Origin: Mugil cephalus
Taxonomy: Eukaryota; Chordata; Actinopteri; Mugiliformes; Mugilidae
Assembly (NCBI RefSeq): GCF_022458985.1
Contig: NC_061782.1
Span: forward strand, 20,659,672 to 20,723,671
Reading direction: 5' to 3'
Length of the DNA: 64,000 nucleotides
Shown here: positions 46,873-64,000 of the stretch, piece after piece
Numbering within the stretch: position 1 is the stretch's first letter
Layout: every line of letters starts with the position of its first letter
Notes under the pieces: generated by a model
What the model saw: the letters and a program-made list of their open reading frames with translations, nothing else
Database searches by the model: none
Told to the model about the DNA's origin: nothing
Translations under genes and position numbers: made by a program

Positions 46873-49800
46873 ATGACTGGTAGACGGAGACAACACAAAG
46901 CAAAGAGCCCGGAAGCTGAATGTACTACGAGCAAAAATAGAAATGGAGAAATTAAAGAAGTTTTACTTCCCAGATGTACAGACTTCACAGAAGAAAAACG
47001 GAATGAAACTTCAAAGACGGCAAAACCAAAGAAAATGGAAAAGGAAAGCCGCACTGAAGATAATCCAAAAGCACGAAAGCTTGCTGCTAGGACACGGACA
47101 CCAAAAGAAGAGACAACCAAGATGCAGCAAGAAACTGTTGAGGACGCTACAAAGGCTCCTGTCAAGACCACTAAAGTAAGAGCAGGTGGTGGCAAGGCAA
47201 AGGTAGAAGTAGTATTGGATAAGGAGACAAAGATGCAGTCAGAAGTATTGATGGAGGGGAAAAAGAGACAGACACAGATGCCAAAGACTACCACAGCGCC
47301 TCCTGAAAAGACCACAAAAGCTAAAAAATCTGCTAGCATTTCACCAGAGGAATTGAAAGAGACAACCAAGATACAGCCAGAGACAGCTGAGAACAATAAA
47401 AAAGCTCCTACAAAATCCAATAAAACAAGAGCACGTTGTGGCAAAGCGCAATTTGAGGAACAGACACAGTCAGATGATGCCACAAACGCTGCTGAAAAGA
47501 CCGCGAAAGCTGAAGCATCTGCTGAGAAACCAGAGGACACTACAAAAGGGATGGTGGAAGACAGACATGCAGTACACAATACCCTTCGCACTACTTTGGA
47601 AAAACTGAAGATTAAGAAGAATGACAAAGTAAATACATCAAAAGTCATCAATGAAATAAGAAAAATTATAGTCGAACATTTAAAAAAACATTCACAACAC
47701 TTTAAAGAAGTTGAAACACCACTGAATACTGGAAGTTACTACGAAAATGTAAAGGTAAGTTATTTTAGTCCAAGTATGTTGAAGAAAACCTTAGTGGTCA
47801 ATAAATGGGCATAGAACTCTGATTGAAACATAAAGCCTGTCTTACTATGACTTACTATCATATATGCAGATTCAACAGTGATGTTTTTGTGCCAACAGAT
47901 TTCCAATCCTGATGAATTCGATGTTATGTTTCCTATGCCGGTCGAACGAGTGGACATTCAACCATTTGGAGATGAAGGCGCTTTTTACAAAGTGGCAATG
48001 AAACGTGGCAACAACCCTCTGAACGATTTTCAAGAGAATGACACTTTGTCTGCTAGTAAAATGCTTGAGGAGTTCAGGAAAGAAGTGAAGAAATCCGTCA
48101 AGGAATCTAAAGGTAAGCACCAAAAATTACCAGGGGGTAGAGTCATAAAAGACATAAAAGAAACTCACATGATTACTGTCTGTTACTTACTTTTACTTTT
48201 ACTTTTTTACTTTGTTGGAGAAGACTGTTTTACCACAACTTCTTGTCCACAACACATGAGTGGCGAAAACGTCTTCAAGAAGCTCTCCAAATCCAGTTGC
48301 CCTTTCTTCAGTGTGTTTGGTATACGATAATTCATTGTTTCATTTTTCCTTTCAGAATGGCAGGTGACAAAGAAGGAAAGAGGCTGTCCTGCAGTGACTC
48401 TGACCACACAAGTACAATCAGTCCCCATTTCGCTTGATGTTGTTCTCTGTCTCATGGTTAAATCAAGCTGGCCAAATTTCACAAACGACGGCTTTCAAAT
48501 AGAGCGCTGGCTTGGAGGGAAAGTAAAGCAACAATACAAATGGAAGCCATATTATCTTGTACCAAAATATAAAGGAAGGGGTACAGAGGAAAAGGATGGG
48601 GTCCTTGCTAAAGGTAAGTCTTTTTCCTTCAACAAGTCAGACTGTGGTTACCAGCCCTCAAGTCATTTTTATTTTGCCATGAACTGCACTTGCAATTGCA
48701 AACACACCACATAAACGAGAAATTCAACACTTGCTTGATACTATTACATTTCTGGAGTTGATCATTTTATGACAAGATCAAGCTCAGAGTTGTTGAATTT
48801 AAAATCATTTTAACCTTCCACTGACTAAAGACTGCTATGTCTAACTTCCAGATGCCTGGCGGATTTCATTTTCTCACATTGAGAAAGACATTCTGAGGAA
48901 TCACGGATCAGAGAAGACGTGCTGTGAGAAAGATGGTGCATCTTGCTGCAGGTTAGGTTTAAACGAACTTAGTGAAACTAAGTCCAAGGTTTTTGAAGGG
49001 ACCACCAAGTAAAGACCACATTCATACCAAATTACTCAACATGACAGAAAACCTTAACGGCAACATGGCTTTTTTTTCTTCGAATACTTCCCAAGTTTAT
49101 TTAACAATGTTCTTAGGCCTGGACTCAGACTAGTGAAATAACGGGTTGGGTTTATTAACCTGGAAAATGATTAATGCATTTAGTTAACATGCATTAGGGG
49201 GAATAAAATGAAGAAATATTTAGAAAAAATAGGGAAACATGACAAAAATATAAAAAACATATGTAGACTTTATAGCCACTGTAAGTTTGTTGTGAGATGA
49301 AGAGCTTCAAGGCCAATGCAGGCTCATGCCCACAGTACTTGCTGCCAGTGCATGAACCACTGATGAACTTTTAGTTCAAATATCTCACAATCGGACATAA
49401 AAATCTAGTATTACCTACTACAGCAGGCAAGACAAGCCTGGCTTCTTAATGTCTAAGGCTTTTTGGGTAAACTGAATTCATCATCTCTATGACTTTACAA
49501 ACCGAGAATAATCTTATTTCTGCTCATGATTGCAAACTGCTCTGTTCCTTTGTCTATACATACAGGAAAGACTGTTTGAAGCTCCTAAAGCACCTCCTCC
49601 ATCTGCTGAAGGAAAAGAACTCTTCATTTGACAAGTTCTGCTCCTACCATGCCAAGACTGCACTCTTCCACGCCTGCTCTTCAAGGACTAAAGACAGCGA
49701 CTGGAGTGCCTCGAATCTAAGCCACTGTTTTCAGCAGCTCCTGAAGGACTTTGAAAACTACCTGCTAAATGGTCGACTCTTCAATTTCTTCATCCCAAGT

Positions 49801-49896
49801 CAGAACCTGCTTTCTGGTTGTAGCCAGAAAATGTGCAAGAGTCTGGCCGACAGTATCAAGGAGCAACGCGAAAAGGGTTTTCCTATTTTTAAGTAA
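46873..49896 (+). CDS. cgas: cGAS copy 2 (cyclic GMP-AMP synthase), intact
   Basis: This is the intact copy: five exons (46873-47754, 47899-48112, 48356-48613, 48852-48951, 49566-49896), 1785 bases, 594 aa, all phases agreeing. Residues 1-231 are a basic Lys/Thr/Glu-rich region with an imperfect repeat (79-112 and 163-196: xTKxQxET..KAPxK..K.RA..GKA). The Mab21/nucleotidyltransferase domain begins near 232. Catalytic features: G287-S288 in [11 protein letters not shown]300 and D302 in DEFDVMF, and D393 in ISLDVV, matching human G212-S213, E225, D227 and D319. LSASKML is intact. Zinc thumb: H469, C475, C476 and C483, matching human H390, C396, C397 and C404. The end is FPIFK (human FPVFDEF). 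The product should sense cytosolic or viral DNA and signal through STING. Residues 406-433 differ from the other copies. A short upstream ATG frame (46857-46883) overlaps the start. Confidence 0.95.
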
Positions 49897-50038
49897 CAAC
49901 TTGACAACGCACACCAAATGTTTGTCATGTACAATCACCATTGTCTTTGAAACGCCTCTTAAGTAGATACTGAACTACATATATGAAAATAGGATATATG
50001 TCATTTATGTTATTTGTAACAACTGAATTGCTTTGTTT

Positions 50039-50163
50039 TGATATACTATATTGATCCCTGAGAGGAAATTCTGTCCTGCTGTTTGAGCCATCCATTTGTT
50101 CACACAGTAATGTGTACAGTTGGAGCAGTGGGCTGCAGCCCCTCTAGTGGGTGCGCCCGGGGA
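50039..50163 (+). mobile_element. Interspersed-repeat fragment in the 3' flank of cGAS copy 2
   Basis: This is the same fragment as at 44889-45012, almost identical, inherited by duplication rather than by a second insertion. The poly(A) signal ATTAAA follows at 50174-50179. Confidence 0.6.
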
Positions 50164-50179
50164 ATGAAGCCTTATTAAA

Positions 50180-51979
50180 ACCCATTGATATTGTCATTGC
50201 TCACATTTTGGCTTTTGTCTGTTTGTTGAATTCTTTGTAATGACATGAAATACTAAAACTGCTAAGCTAGAGAATATCAAAAAAGATAAGTTGCCACTAA
50301 TAACTACAAGTTAATGTTACAGTTGAACCTCAATCTTAATTATATTTAGTTTAATACTTATAGTTACTAATACAAAGTTTAATGCTGCTACATGGGATAA
50401 TTTGGCAAATATAATTATGTTTTTTTTTTGTTTTTTTTTTAATTTTCAGTTAATGGACACTTTGATGCAAATATTCCACACTAATAAATCAATAAATATC
50501 CCTGTGGCACAACAGAGACTGCATGGTAAGGCTCTAAAAATACAACCATATGTAAGTTTTAAACAAGCTATGATTTAAATAAATTCTAAAGCCAATGGTT
50601 ATTGTAGAGAACTAGTTTAAAAGGCATTTTGACAAGCACATGAAGTTTTCAACATGCAGACTTTGCACTGAATGATGGGACAGAATAGGATCTGATAATG
50701 AATGTTGTTGTTAAAATAATGGAAAATAGTGCTTGTAGCAGTAAGTCAATAAACATATATTCCTACTGATATTATTGGTTAGAAGCTTAGACACGTCAGA
50801 CATCAAGAAACACAGATTAGGGCAGCGTAATGGCAAGCTCACATATGGCTTCATTAACGATTCTATGGAAAACTGAAGAAGTAACTCAGATGAGAAGGGC
50901 ATCCTTTTGAAAGCCGCACAAGTATTTGAAGAAAAAAAAATCAATCTTAAGCTCTTGAGGCAGCGCTCTTGACTCCATTGCTGTGGTTAGATTATCACTA
51001 AATACAATGTCATCTAAAAGATAAATTGAAATATGATTTGGTTCATAGCAGTATCTTTCTGTGAAACTGAGACTTTGAAGTGTGGTTCTCTTAGGATAGT
51101 ACGTGTGGTCCTGCTTGTAGTGTTTGTCTGCAACTACATGGTCCTTGGTAGACGCTCATGGTAAAAAGTTTAAAACTATGTTCTTCAGAGTAGTTGATGA
51201 GTAGAATATTTGTGTTTAAGCTTTAAAAACACTTGAAACTAAAGGTCTAATTTGTCCTTCTTTAGGGACTCAAAGTAGACCAATCATTGATTGTTAAAGA
51301 ACTTTGATTGGCTATTTGCTAACTTGGCACTTGCACTGGAGAAGTTTATACTGGCATAAGCTACTGCACCTTATTCTAAGATGGCATGAGCCTCTTTGCT
51401 GTTGTCTTTGAATTTTATTGTGTGATTCACAGAAGTGACAAAGCATGAGATGCCTTCCATTACTAGCGGGCCTGACAAAAATCTTAGTCAGAGAATAACA
51501 ATACACATTTAGTCCACCAGATGTAGCTATTAATGAAGAATAAAACCAGCCACTTTAGTAAGACTTTAATAAAAACTATATAAAGTCAAGATTGAAATTT
51601 TAAACTCCCGTGGGACTGAAAATGTGCAAAATGGTCGAAATATGACTAAATATAATTCTGAAACTTAATTCTGATTCTGGTTGTTTCCCAAGTTTGCTAG
51701 CAACAACATGATTGGCTGATTGTGGTGGTGGCAAAAATCTAACCGGTTAAACCAGAGACATCCACAGTCAGCAGACCAATTGAAACAGAATGAGAGAGTG
51801 CGAGAGGGAACTGAATGAACACATTTACAGGACTGTCTTCCAGACTGAACATTAGTTGAGTTAGTTTTTATCTTCAAAGGCTGGAACAGCATAAAGGGAA
51901 GTCTGACTAATCGTGAAGAGGCGCGCTGTCCTACCACAACAGGAAATACTTCTGGGTGTATTAATGCCCGTGTACCGCC
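50180..51979. other. Spacer between cGAS copies 2 and 3
   Basis: No gene is seen. Content: the AT-rich 3' flank of copy 2, the 77-base junction (50864-50940), then eef1a1 3'-flank-derived sequence and the copy 3 5' flank. CCAAT-type boxes lie at about 51282, 51711 and 51776. Confidence 0.7.
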
Positions 51980-54900
51980 ATGACTGGTAGAGGGAGACAA
52001 CGCAAAGCAAAGAGCCCGGAAGCTAAATGTACTACGAGCAAAAATAGAAATGGAGAAATTAAAGAAGTTTTACTTCCCAGATGTACAGACTTCACAGAAG
52101 AAAAACGGAATGAAACTTCAAAGACGGCAAAACCAAAGAAAATGGAAAAGGAAAGCCACACTGAAGAGAATCCAAAAGCACAAAAGCTTGCTGCTAGGAC
52201 ACGGACACCAAAAGAAGAGACAACCAAGATGCAGCAAGAAACTGTTGAGGACGCTACAAAGGCTCCTGTCAAGACCACTAAAGTAAGAGCAGGTGGTGGC
52301 AAGGCAAAGGTAGAAGTAGTATTGGATAAGGAGACAAAGATGCAGTCAGAAGTATTGATGGAGGGGAAAAAGAGACAGACACAGATGCCAAAGACTACCA
52401 CAGCGCCTCCTGAAAAGACCACAAAAGCTAAAAAATCTGCTAGCATTTCACCAGAGGAATTGAAAGAGACAACCAAGATGCAGCCAGAGACAGCTGAGGA
52501 CAATAAAAAAGCTCCTATAAAATCCAATAAAACAAGAGCACGTTGTGGCAAAGCAAGAGACAAAGTGCAATTTGAGGAACAGACGCAGTCAGATGATGCC
52601 ACAAAGGCTCCTGAAAAGACTGCGAAAGCTGAAGCATCTGCTGAGAAACCAGAGGACACTACAAAAGGGATGGTGGAAGACAGACATGCAGTACACAATA
52701 CCCTTCGCACTACTTTGGAAAAACTGAAGATTAAGAAGAATGACAAAGTAAATACATCAAAAGTCATCAATGAAATAAGAAAAATTATAATCGAACATTT
52801 AAAAAGACATTCACAACACTTTAAAGAAGTTGAAATACCACTGAATACTGGAAGTTACTACGAAAATGTAAAGGTAAGTTATTTTAGTCCAAGTATGTTG
52901 AAGAAAACCTTAGTGGTCAATAAATGGAGCATAGAACTCTGATTGAAACATAAAGCCTGTCTTACTATGACTTACTATCATATATGCAGATTCAACAGTG
53001 ATGTTTTTGTGCCAACAGATTTCCAATCCTGATGAATTCGATGTTATGTTTCCTATGCCGGTCGAACGAGTGGACATTCAACCATTTGGAGATGAAGGCG
53101 CCTTTTACAAAGTGGCATTGAAACGTGGCAACAACCCTCTGAACGATTTTCAAGAGAAGACACTTTGTCTGCTAGTAAAATGCTTGAGGAGTTCAGGGAA
53201 AGAAGTGAAGAAATCCGTCAAGGAATCTAAAGGTAAGCACCAAAAATTACCAGGGGGTAGAGTCATAAAAGACATAAAAGAAACTCACATGATTACTGTC
53301 TGTTACTTACTTTTACTTTTACTTTTTTACTTTGTTGGAGAAGACTGTTTTACCACAACTTCTTGACCACAACACATGAGTGGCGAAACGTCTTCAAGAA
53401 GCTCTCCAAATCCAGTTGCCCTTTCTTCAGTGTGTTTTGGTATACGATAATTCATTGTTTCATTTTTCCTTTCAGAATGGCAGGTGACAAAGAAGGAAAG
53501 AGGCTGTCCTGCAGTGACTCTGACCACACAAGTACAATCAGTCCCCATTTCGCTTGATGTTGTTCTCTGTCTCATGGTTAAATCAAGCTGGCCAAGTTTC
53601 ACAAATGACGGCTTTCAAATAGAGCACTGGCTCGGAAGGAAAGTAAAGGATGAATACAAAAGGAAGCCATATTATTTTGTACCAAAATATAAAGGAAGGG
53701 GTACAGAGGAAAAGGATGGGGTCCTTGCTAAAGGTAAGTCTTTTTCCTTCAACAAGTCAGACTGTGGTTACCAGCCCTCAAGTCATTTTTATTTTGCCAT
53801 GAACTGCACTTGCAATTGCAAACACACCACATAAACGAGAAATTCAACACTTGCTTGATACTATTACATTTCTGGAGTTGATCATTTTATGACAAGATCA
53901 AGCTCAGAGTTGTTGAATTTAAAATCATTTTAAACTTCCACTGACTAAAGACTGCTATGTCTAACTTCCAGATGCCTGGCGGATTTCATTTTCTCACATT
54001 GAGAAAGACATTCTGAGGAATCACGGATCAGAGAAGACGTGCTGTGAGAAAGATGGTGCATCTTGCTGCAGGTTAGGTTTAAACGAACTTAGTGAAACTA
54101 AGTCCAAGGTTTCTGAAGGGACCACCAAGTAAAGACCACATTCATACCAAATTACTCAACATGACAGAAAACCTTAACGGCAACATGGCTTTTTTTTCTT
54201 CGAATACTTCCCAAGTGTATTTAATAATGTTCTTAGGCCTGGACTCAGACTAGTGAAATAACGGGTTGGGTTTATTAACCTGGAAAATGATTAATGCATT
54301 TAGTTAACATGCATTAGGGGGAATAAAATGAAGAAATATTTAGAAAAAATAGGGAAACATGACAAAAATATAAAAAACATATGTAGACTTTATAGCCACT
54401 GTAAGTTTGTTGTGAGATGAAGAGCTTCAAGGCCAACGCAGGCTCAAGCCCACAGTACTTGCTGCCAGTGCATGAACCACTGATGAACTTTTAGTTCAAA
54501 TATCTCACAATCTGACATGAAAATCTAGTATTACCGACTACAGCAGGCAAGACAAGCCTGGCTTCTTAATGTCTAAGGCTTTTTGGGTAAACTGAATTCA
54601 TCATCTCTATGACTTTACAAACCGAGAATAATCTTATTTCTGCTCATGATTGCAAACTGCTCTGTTCCTTTGTCTTTACATACAGGAAAGACTGTTTGAA
54701 GCTCCTAAAGCACCTCCTCCATCTGCTGAAGGAAAAGAACTCTTCATTTGACAAGTTCTACTCCTATCATGCCAAGACTGCACTCTTCCACGCCTGCTCT
54801 TCAAGGACTAAAGACAGCGACTGGAGTGCCTCGAATCTAAGCCACTGTTTTCAGCAGCTCCTGAAGGACTTTGAAAACTACCTGCTAAATGGTCGACTCT

Positions 54901-55851
54901 TCAATTTCTTCATCCCAAGTCAGAACCTGCTCTCTGGTTGTAGCCAGAAAATGTGCAAGAGTCTGGCCGACAGTATCAAGGAGCAACGCGAAAAGGGTTT
55001 TCCTATTTTTAAGTAACAACTTGACAACGCACACCAAATGTTTGTCATGTACAATCACCATTGTCTTTGAAACGCCTCTTAAGTAGATACTGAACTACAT
55101 ATATGAAAATAGGAGATATGTCATTTATTTTATTTGTAACAACTGAATTGCTTTGTTTACCAAATGAAGCCTTATTAAAACCCATTGATATTGTCATTGC
55201 TCACATTTTGGCTTTTGTCTGTTTGTTGAATTCTTTGTAATGACATGAAATACTAAAACTGCTAAGCTAGAGAATATCAAAAAAGATAAGTTGCCACTAA
55301 TAACTACAAGTTAATGTTACAGTTGAACCTCAATCTTAATTATATTTAGTTTAATACTTATAGTTACTAATACAAAGTTTAATGCTGCTACATGGGATTA
55401 TTTGGCAAATATAAATGTTTTTGTTTGTTTTTTTTAATTTTCAGTTAACGGACATTTTGATGCAAATATTTCACACTAATAAATCAATAAATATCCTTGT
55501 TGCACACCAGAGACTCTAAAAATACAACCTCATGTAAGCTTTAAACAAGCCACAATCCAAAATGCATTTTAAAGCCAATGGTTATTGTAGAGAACTAGTT
55601 TAAAAGGCATTTTGACAAGCACATGAAGTTTTCAACATGCAGACTTTGCACTGAATGATGGGACAGAATAGGATCTGATAACGAATGTTATTAAAATGAT
55701 GCAAAATAATGGAAAAATAGTGCATGTAGCAGTAAGTCAAACACACATTCCTACTGATATTATTGGTTAGAATCTTAAACTCGTCAGAACAATCAAGAAA
55801 CAGATTAGGGCAGCGTAATGGCAAGCTCACATATGGCTTCATTACTGATTC
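50941..55851 (+). repeat. Tandem duplication unit 3 (cGAS copy 3)
   Basis: The last direct repeat. Similarity to units 1 and 2 ends at ACTGATTC (about 55844-55851), exactly where the junction segment begins in the other units. Its 3' flank (55400-55850) is the most diverged part of the array. Confidence 0.9.
51980..55016 (+). CDS. cgas: cGAS copy 3 (cyclic GMP-AMP synthase), open but with a rewritten core segment
   Basis: Five exons (51980-52873, 53019-53232, 53476-53733, 53972-54071, 54686-55016), 1797 bases, 598 aa, with a continuous frame. The catalytic GS, E/D pair, third Asp (ISLDVV) and zinc thumb are present. In exon 2 one base is missing near 53159 (GAGAAGAC for GAGAACGAC) and one A is gained near 53201. 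Fifteen residues therefore change from [15 protein letters not shown] to [15 protein letters not shown] before the frame is regained. SASKML is conserved from fish to human in the nucleotidyltransferase fold, so activity is doubtful. Alternatively two sequencing errors are present, one of them not in a homopolymer. The N-terminal region resembles copy 2 with four more residues. Exon 3 matches copy 1 over the stretch where copy 2 differs. An upstream ATG frame (51964-51990) overlaps the start. Confidence 0.88.
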
Positions 55852-56285
55852 AACCAAGTACTTCATTTGATAACGGTGATAACCAAATCACTGTAACTGA
55901 CACAGATTTGTATACTATACAGTCTTGTTTAAAGTGGTAGGGTATTTTCCCATATTACAGCACCTTATCCAAGGATAGACATTAACACGCATCACAGAAG
56001 CTGATGTAGCTGACATCCAATTAAACCTGTAAGGCAAACATGAAAAGCTACATGAATTCAACATGGTCTCCGTTCAGTCCAGCCGACAATGAAAAAACTA
56101 TTTGCAACGACTACTGCAGGAAGATTTCCATTATTTAAGCCTTAAAAGAATAGAAACGTGTCAGTTCCAAACAATACAATTTAATAGTGCAACAAACCAT
56201 ATCCTCCTCAATGAAAACACAGTTGAATCTACAGCTCTCTATTATTTGAAATTAATTAATATTTTAGCCTTCATGAAGATTTAGT
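55017..56285. other. cGAS copy 3 3' flank and intergenic spacer
   Basis: A possible poly(A) signal ATTAAA lies at 55174-55179. The spacer then leaves the tandem array at about 55851. No exon or gene is recognised between there and the solo LTR. Confidence 0.6.
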
Positions 56286-56290
56286 GCAGG

Positions 56291-56926
56291 TGTTACGTCC
56301 ACCTGGTAAAACCAGGTGTCAGACAACACGACAACCAGTAAACAAACAAGTCTTGTGGAAATGAGCAAGCGTGACTTATTGTAACAAAGGAAAACACGCT
56401 AAGGTGAGGGAGGATGGGACAAAGAGGTTGTGCCAAATAAAATGAAAGTAATATAACAAAAGACGGCCTATCTGAGCTACCTCTGGAAAAAGAAAATCAA
56501 CAAAAATGCCTAGTTGGCTTGTCTACCAAGAGACTTTCCCCAAAACAATACAGCGGTGGCACAACCCATAAACCTAGTGGAATAACAATAATCACCTACG
56601 TGAATGCACAAAATGTACCGGGTACCCCCTCTTACCTAGTCCCAAAAACCTCCCACACAAACCTGAACACACAAAAGTCGCTGCAAGAGCACTAAGAGAC
56701 AAAGACAGCAAAATCATGTGCAGCCAAATCAAGAGGCTGAAGGCCTGAGACGTCCTCCATCTTAAGGTTTCTCCTCTGTTGTGATTGGCCAACTGACGAG
56801 GTAATCATCCAATAGCCTGTCTACACAGGTGAGCAGCATCTCTGCAGCCATTACCTGAAGAAATAACACAGGAAAGGGGAGGGGAGACACAAACACACAG
56901 AGTACCTGGCTGCCTGGCACGTAACA
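56291..56926. mobile_element. Solo LTR fossil (Ty3/Gypsy-like)
   Basis: A 636-base element has short inverted termini TGTTACGT...ACGTAACA, with the TG...CA ends typical of LTRs. It is flanked by a perfect 5-bp target duplication, GCAGG (56286-56290 and 56927-56931). There is no coding interior, so it is a single LTR left after recombination between the two ends of a retroelement. Orientation is unclear because the termini are palindromic. An exact target duplication suggests it is not very old. The family is inferred from the terminal sequence only. Confidence 0.75.
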
Positions 56927-56931
56927 GCAGG

Positions 56932-57420
56932 ACTTTTATGAAAGACTTTTGAAACGACAAGGGAATGTAAACTTTAACTATTTATTTCCAATTTATCTAC
57001 AATGTATTTCAACAAATATCATCCTAAATATTTTCTATACTGTGCTGAAAACAAAATAAATAGCTACAAGGAGCCCAAGTCTAAAAACGACGCCATGCAA
57101 AGACCAATAAGAATGTTAATAAGGGATCGTAGAAAATTACCCAAAACACAAAAAATCTGGTACTTGATATGCTGTTCAGCCAACCTAGATCTTGCCCTGA
57201 TGTTTTTATCACAAGTTTTGACTTCAAGTTTTCAATTGTTTTCTGCATTCAGTTGTCAAAGCCAGGCATACAATATACATGGTCATCTAGCTAAAATTAA
57301 CTTCCTGTCCATGCACTTAGATTCGATACAAGGAATCAGTAGCTGCAGAAAAAATATCTATCTTTTCTAAAAGAAATGTATACATTAGCATTTTCCAATT
57401 TTTAAAATTATATTGAGAAC
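56932..57420. other. AT-rich intergenic sequence before the ddx43 3' end
   Basis: No gene is seen; the open frames are short and low-complexity. Confidence 0.5.
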
Positions 57421-57969
57421 AATATTTACCTTAGATGTCTTCTAGAAAAATTGTTCCCCAAAGGTAGAGGTGCAAAGCAAGTTTAATTGTTCCAGTGACA
57501 CAGTACACAGGGTGTCATGTCTTAAAATTACTATTTATTAGACTACTTTCTATTGAAATCAAAAAATTATACAACATTCAAAAAATTCTACAAGGTACTC
57601 AGATTCATAAACAAAAGTAGATTTGACAAGTTTCACACAGAAACAAAAAAAATCTCTATATATAACCAAATAATAATGGATAATATGCAGAAAAATAAGA
57701 AATTAACTAAAAAACAAACAACTGAAATCTGCATTTAAATGAAATGCAAATATCATTTCAGCTTCAGATTCAGTTCCACTCTGCTGGGAAAACAGAAAAA
57801 TTACATTACTACAAAATTATTCTTCAAACTAAAATACCAGAAAAATATAAATATTTTAAAAAATGTTTTATGTTGTCTAATGAACTTAGCACTCCATTTA
57901 TACGTAAATAAGTTGTTTTGTAAACCTGAGTAGAAAGCGAGTTTAACGTGTAGACTCACATAGACAAAA
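57421..57969 (-). other. ddx43: ddx43 3' untranslated region (end approximate)
   Basis: AT-rich sequence follows the ddx43 stop. A minus-strand AATAAA appears as TTTATT at about 57533-57538, and more such motifs lie beyond, so the end is not fixed. Confidence 0.4.

Positions 57970-64000
<6,031 letters not shown>

Larger units (their letters stand above)
45794..50940 (+). repeat. Tandem duplication unit 2 (cGAS copy 2)
   Basis: The middle direct repeat. Its 5' part shares deletions and leader sequence with unit 3. Its 3' part shares the repeat fragment and junction segment with unit 1. Private features are the SINE-like tail at 46389-46496 and a cluster of substitutions in exon 3. Confidence 0.9.

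Noticed and set aside
41707-55016. Bacterial or viral CD-NTase or other horizontally acquired origin for the three copies
   Set aside because: Five conserved introns, the vertebrate zinc thumb and the eef1a1/ddx43 neighbours show the native vertebrate CGAS locus.

Overview
This is a gene-dense stretch of a ray-finned fish genome, most likely a teleost. The evidence is spliced vertebrate genes with short introns, GT-AG boundaries, teleost-type interspersed repeats and protein sequences that match vertebrate families exon by exon. Every exon chain given here was read by eye and checked for codon-phase continuity. Names rest on remembered family sequences, not on database searches.

Layout: (1) 1-8.3 kb, + strand: the last nine coding exons of map4k3 and a long 3'UTR. 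(2) 9.7-22.8 kb, - strand: a complete 15-exon arhgef33 of 740 aa, tail-to-tail with map4k3. (3) 26.3-35 kb, + strand: complete slc17a5 (sialin), 11 exons, 493 aa, with a CLEAR-like box in its promoter. (4) 36.2-41.1 kb, + strand: eef1a1, 7 coding exons, 462 aa, including one apparent GC-AG intron. (5) 40.6-55.85 kb, + strand: three direct tandem units of about 5 kb, each carrying a five-exon cGAS (cyclic GMP-AMP synthase) gene plus a piece of the eef1a1 3' flank. (6) 56.3-56.9 kb: a solo LTR fossil with 5-bp target duplications. (7) 58-64 kb, - strand: ddx43, its last 14 exons, running off the right edge.

slc17a5-eef1a1-cgas-ddx43 keeps the order and relative orientation of human 6q13, without MTO1. 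map4k3 and arhgef33 are neighbours at human 2p22. The window therefore joins two blocks that are separate in human.

The main discovery candidate is the cGAS triplication. Copy 2 (594 aa) is the only copy with every catalytic and zinc-binding feature and no frame damage. Copy 1 carries two homopolymer indels and ends early. Copy 3 (598 aa) is open, but a compensated pair of indels rewrites the conserved SASKML segment. The middle unit resembles unit 3 on its 5' side and unit 1 on its 3' side, as expected from unequal crossing over. Copy 2 also has a private cluster of amino-acid changes around a lysine that belongs to the DNA-binding and dimer surface in human cGAS.
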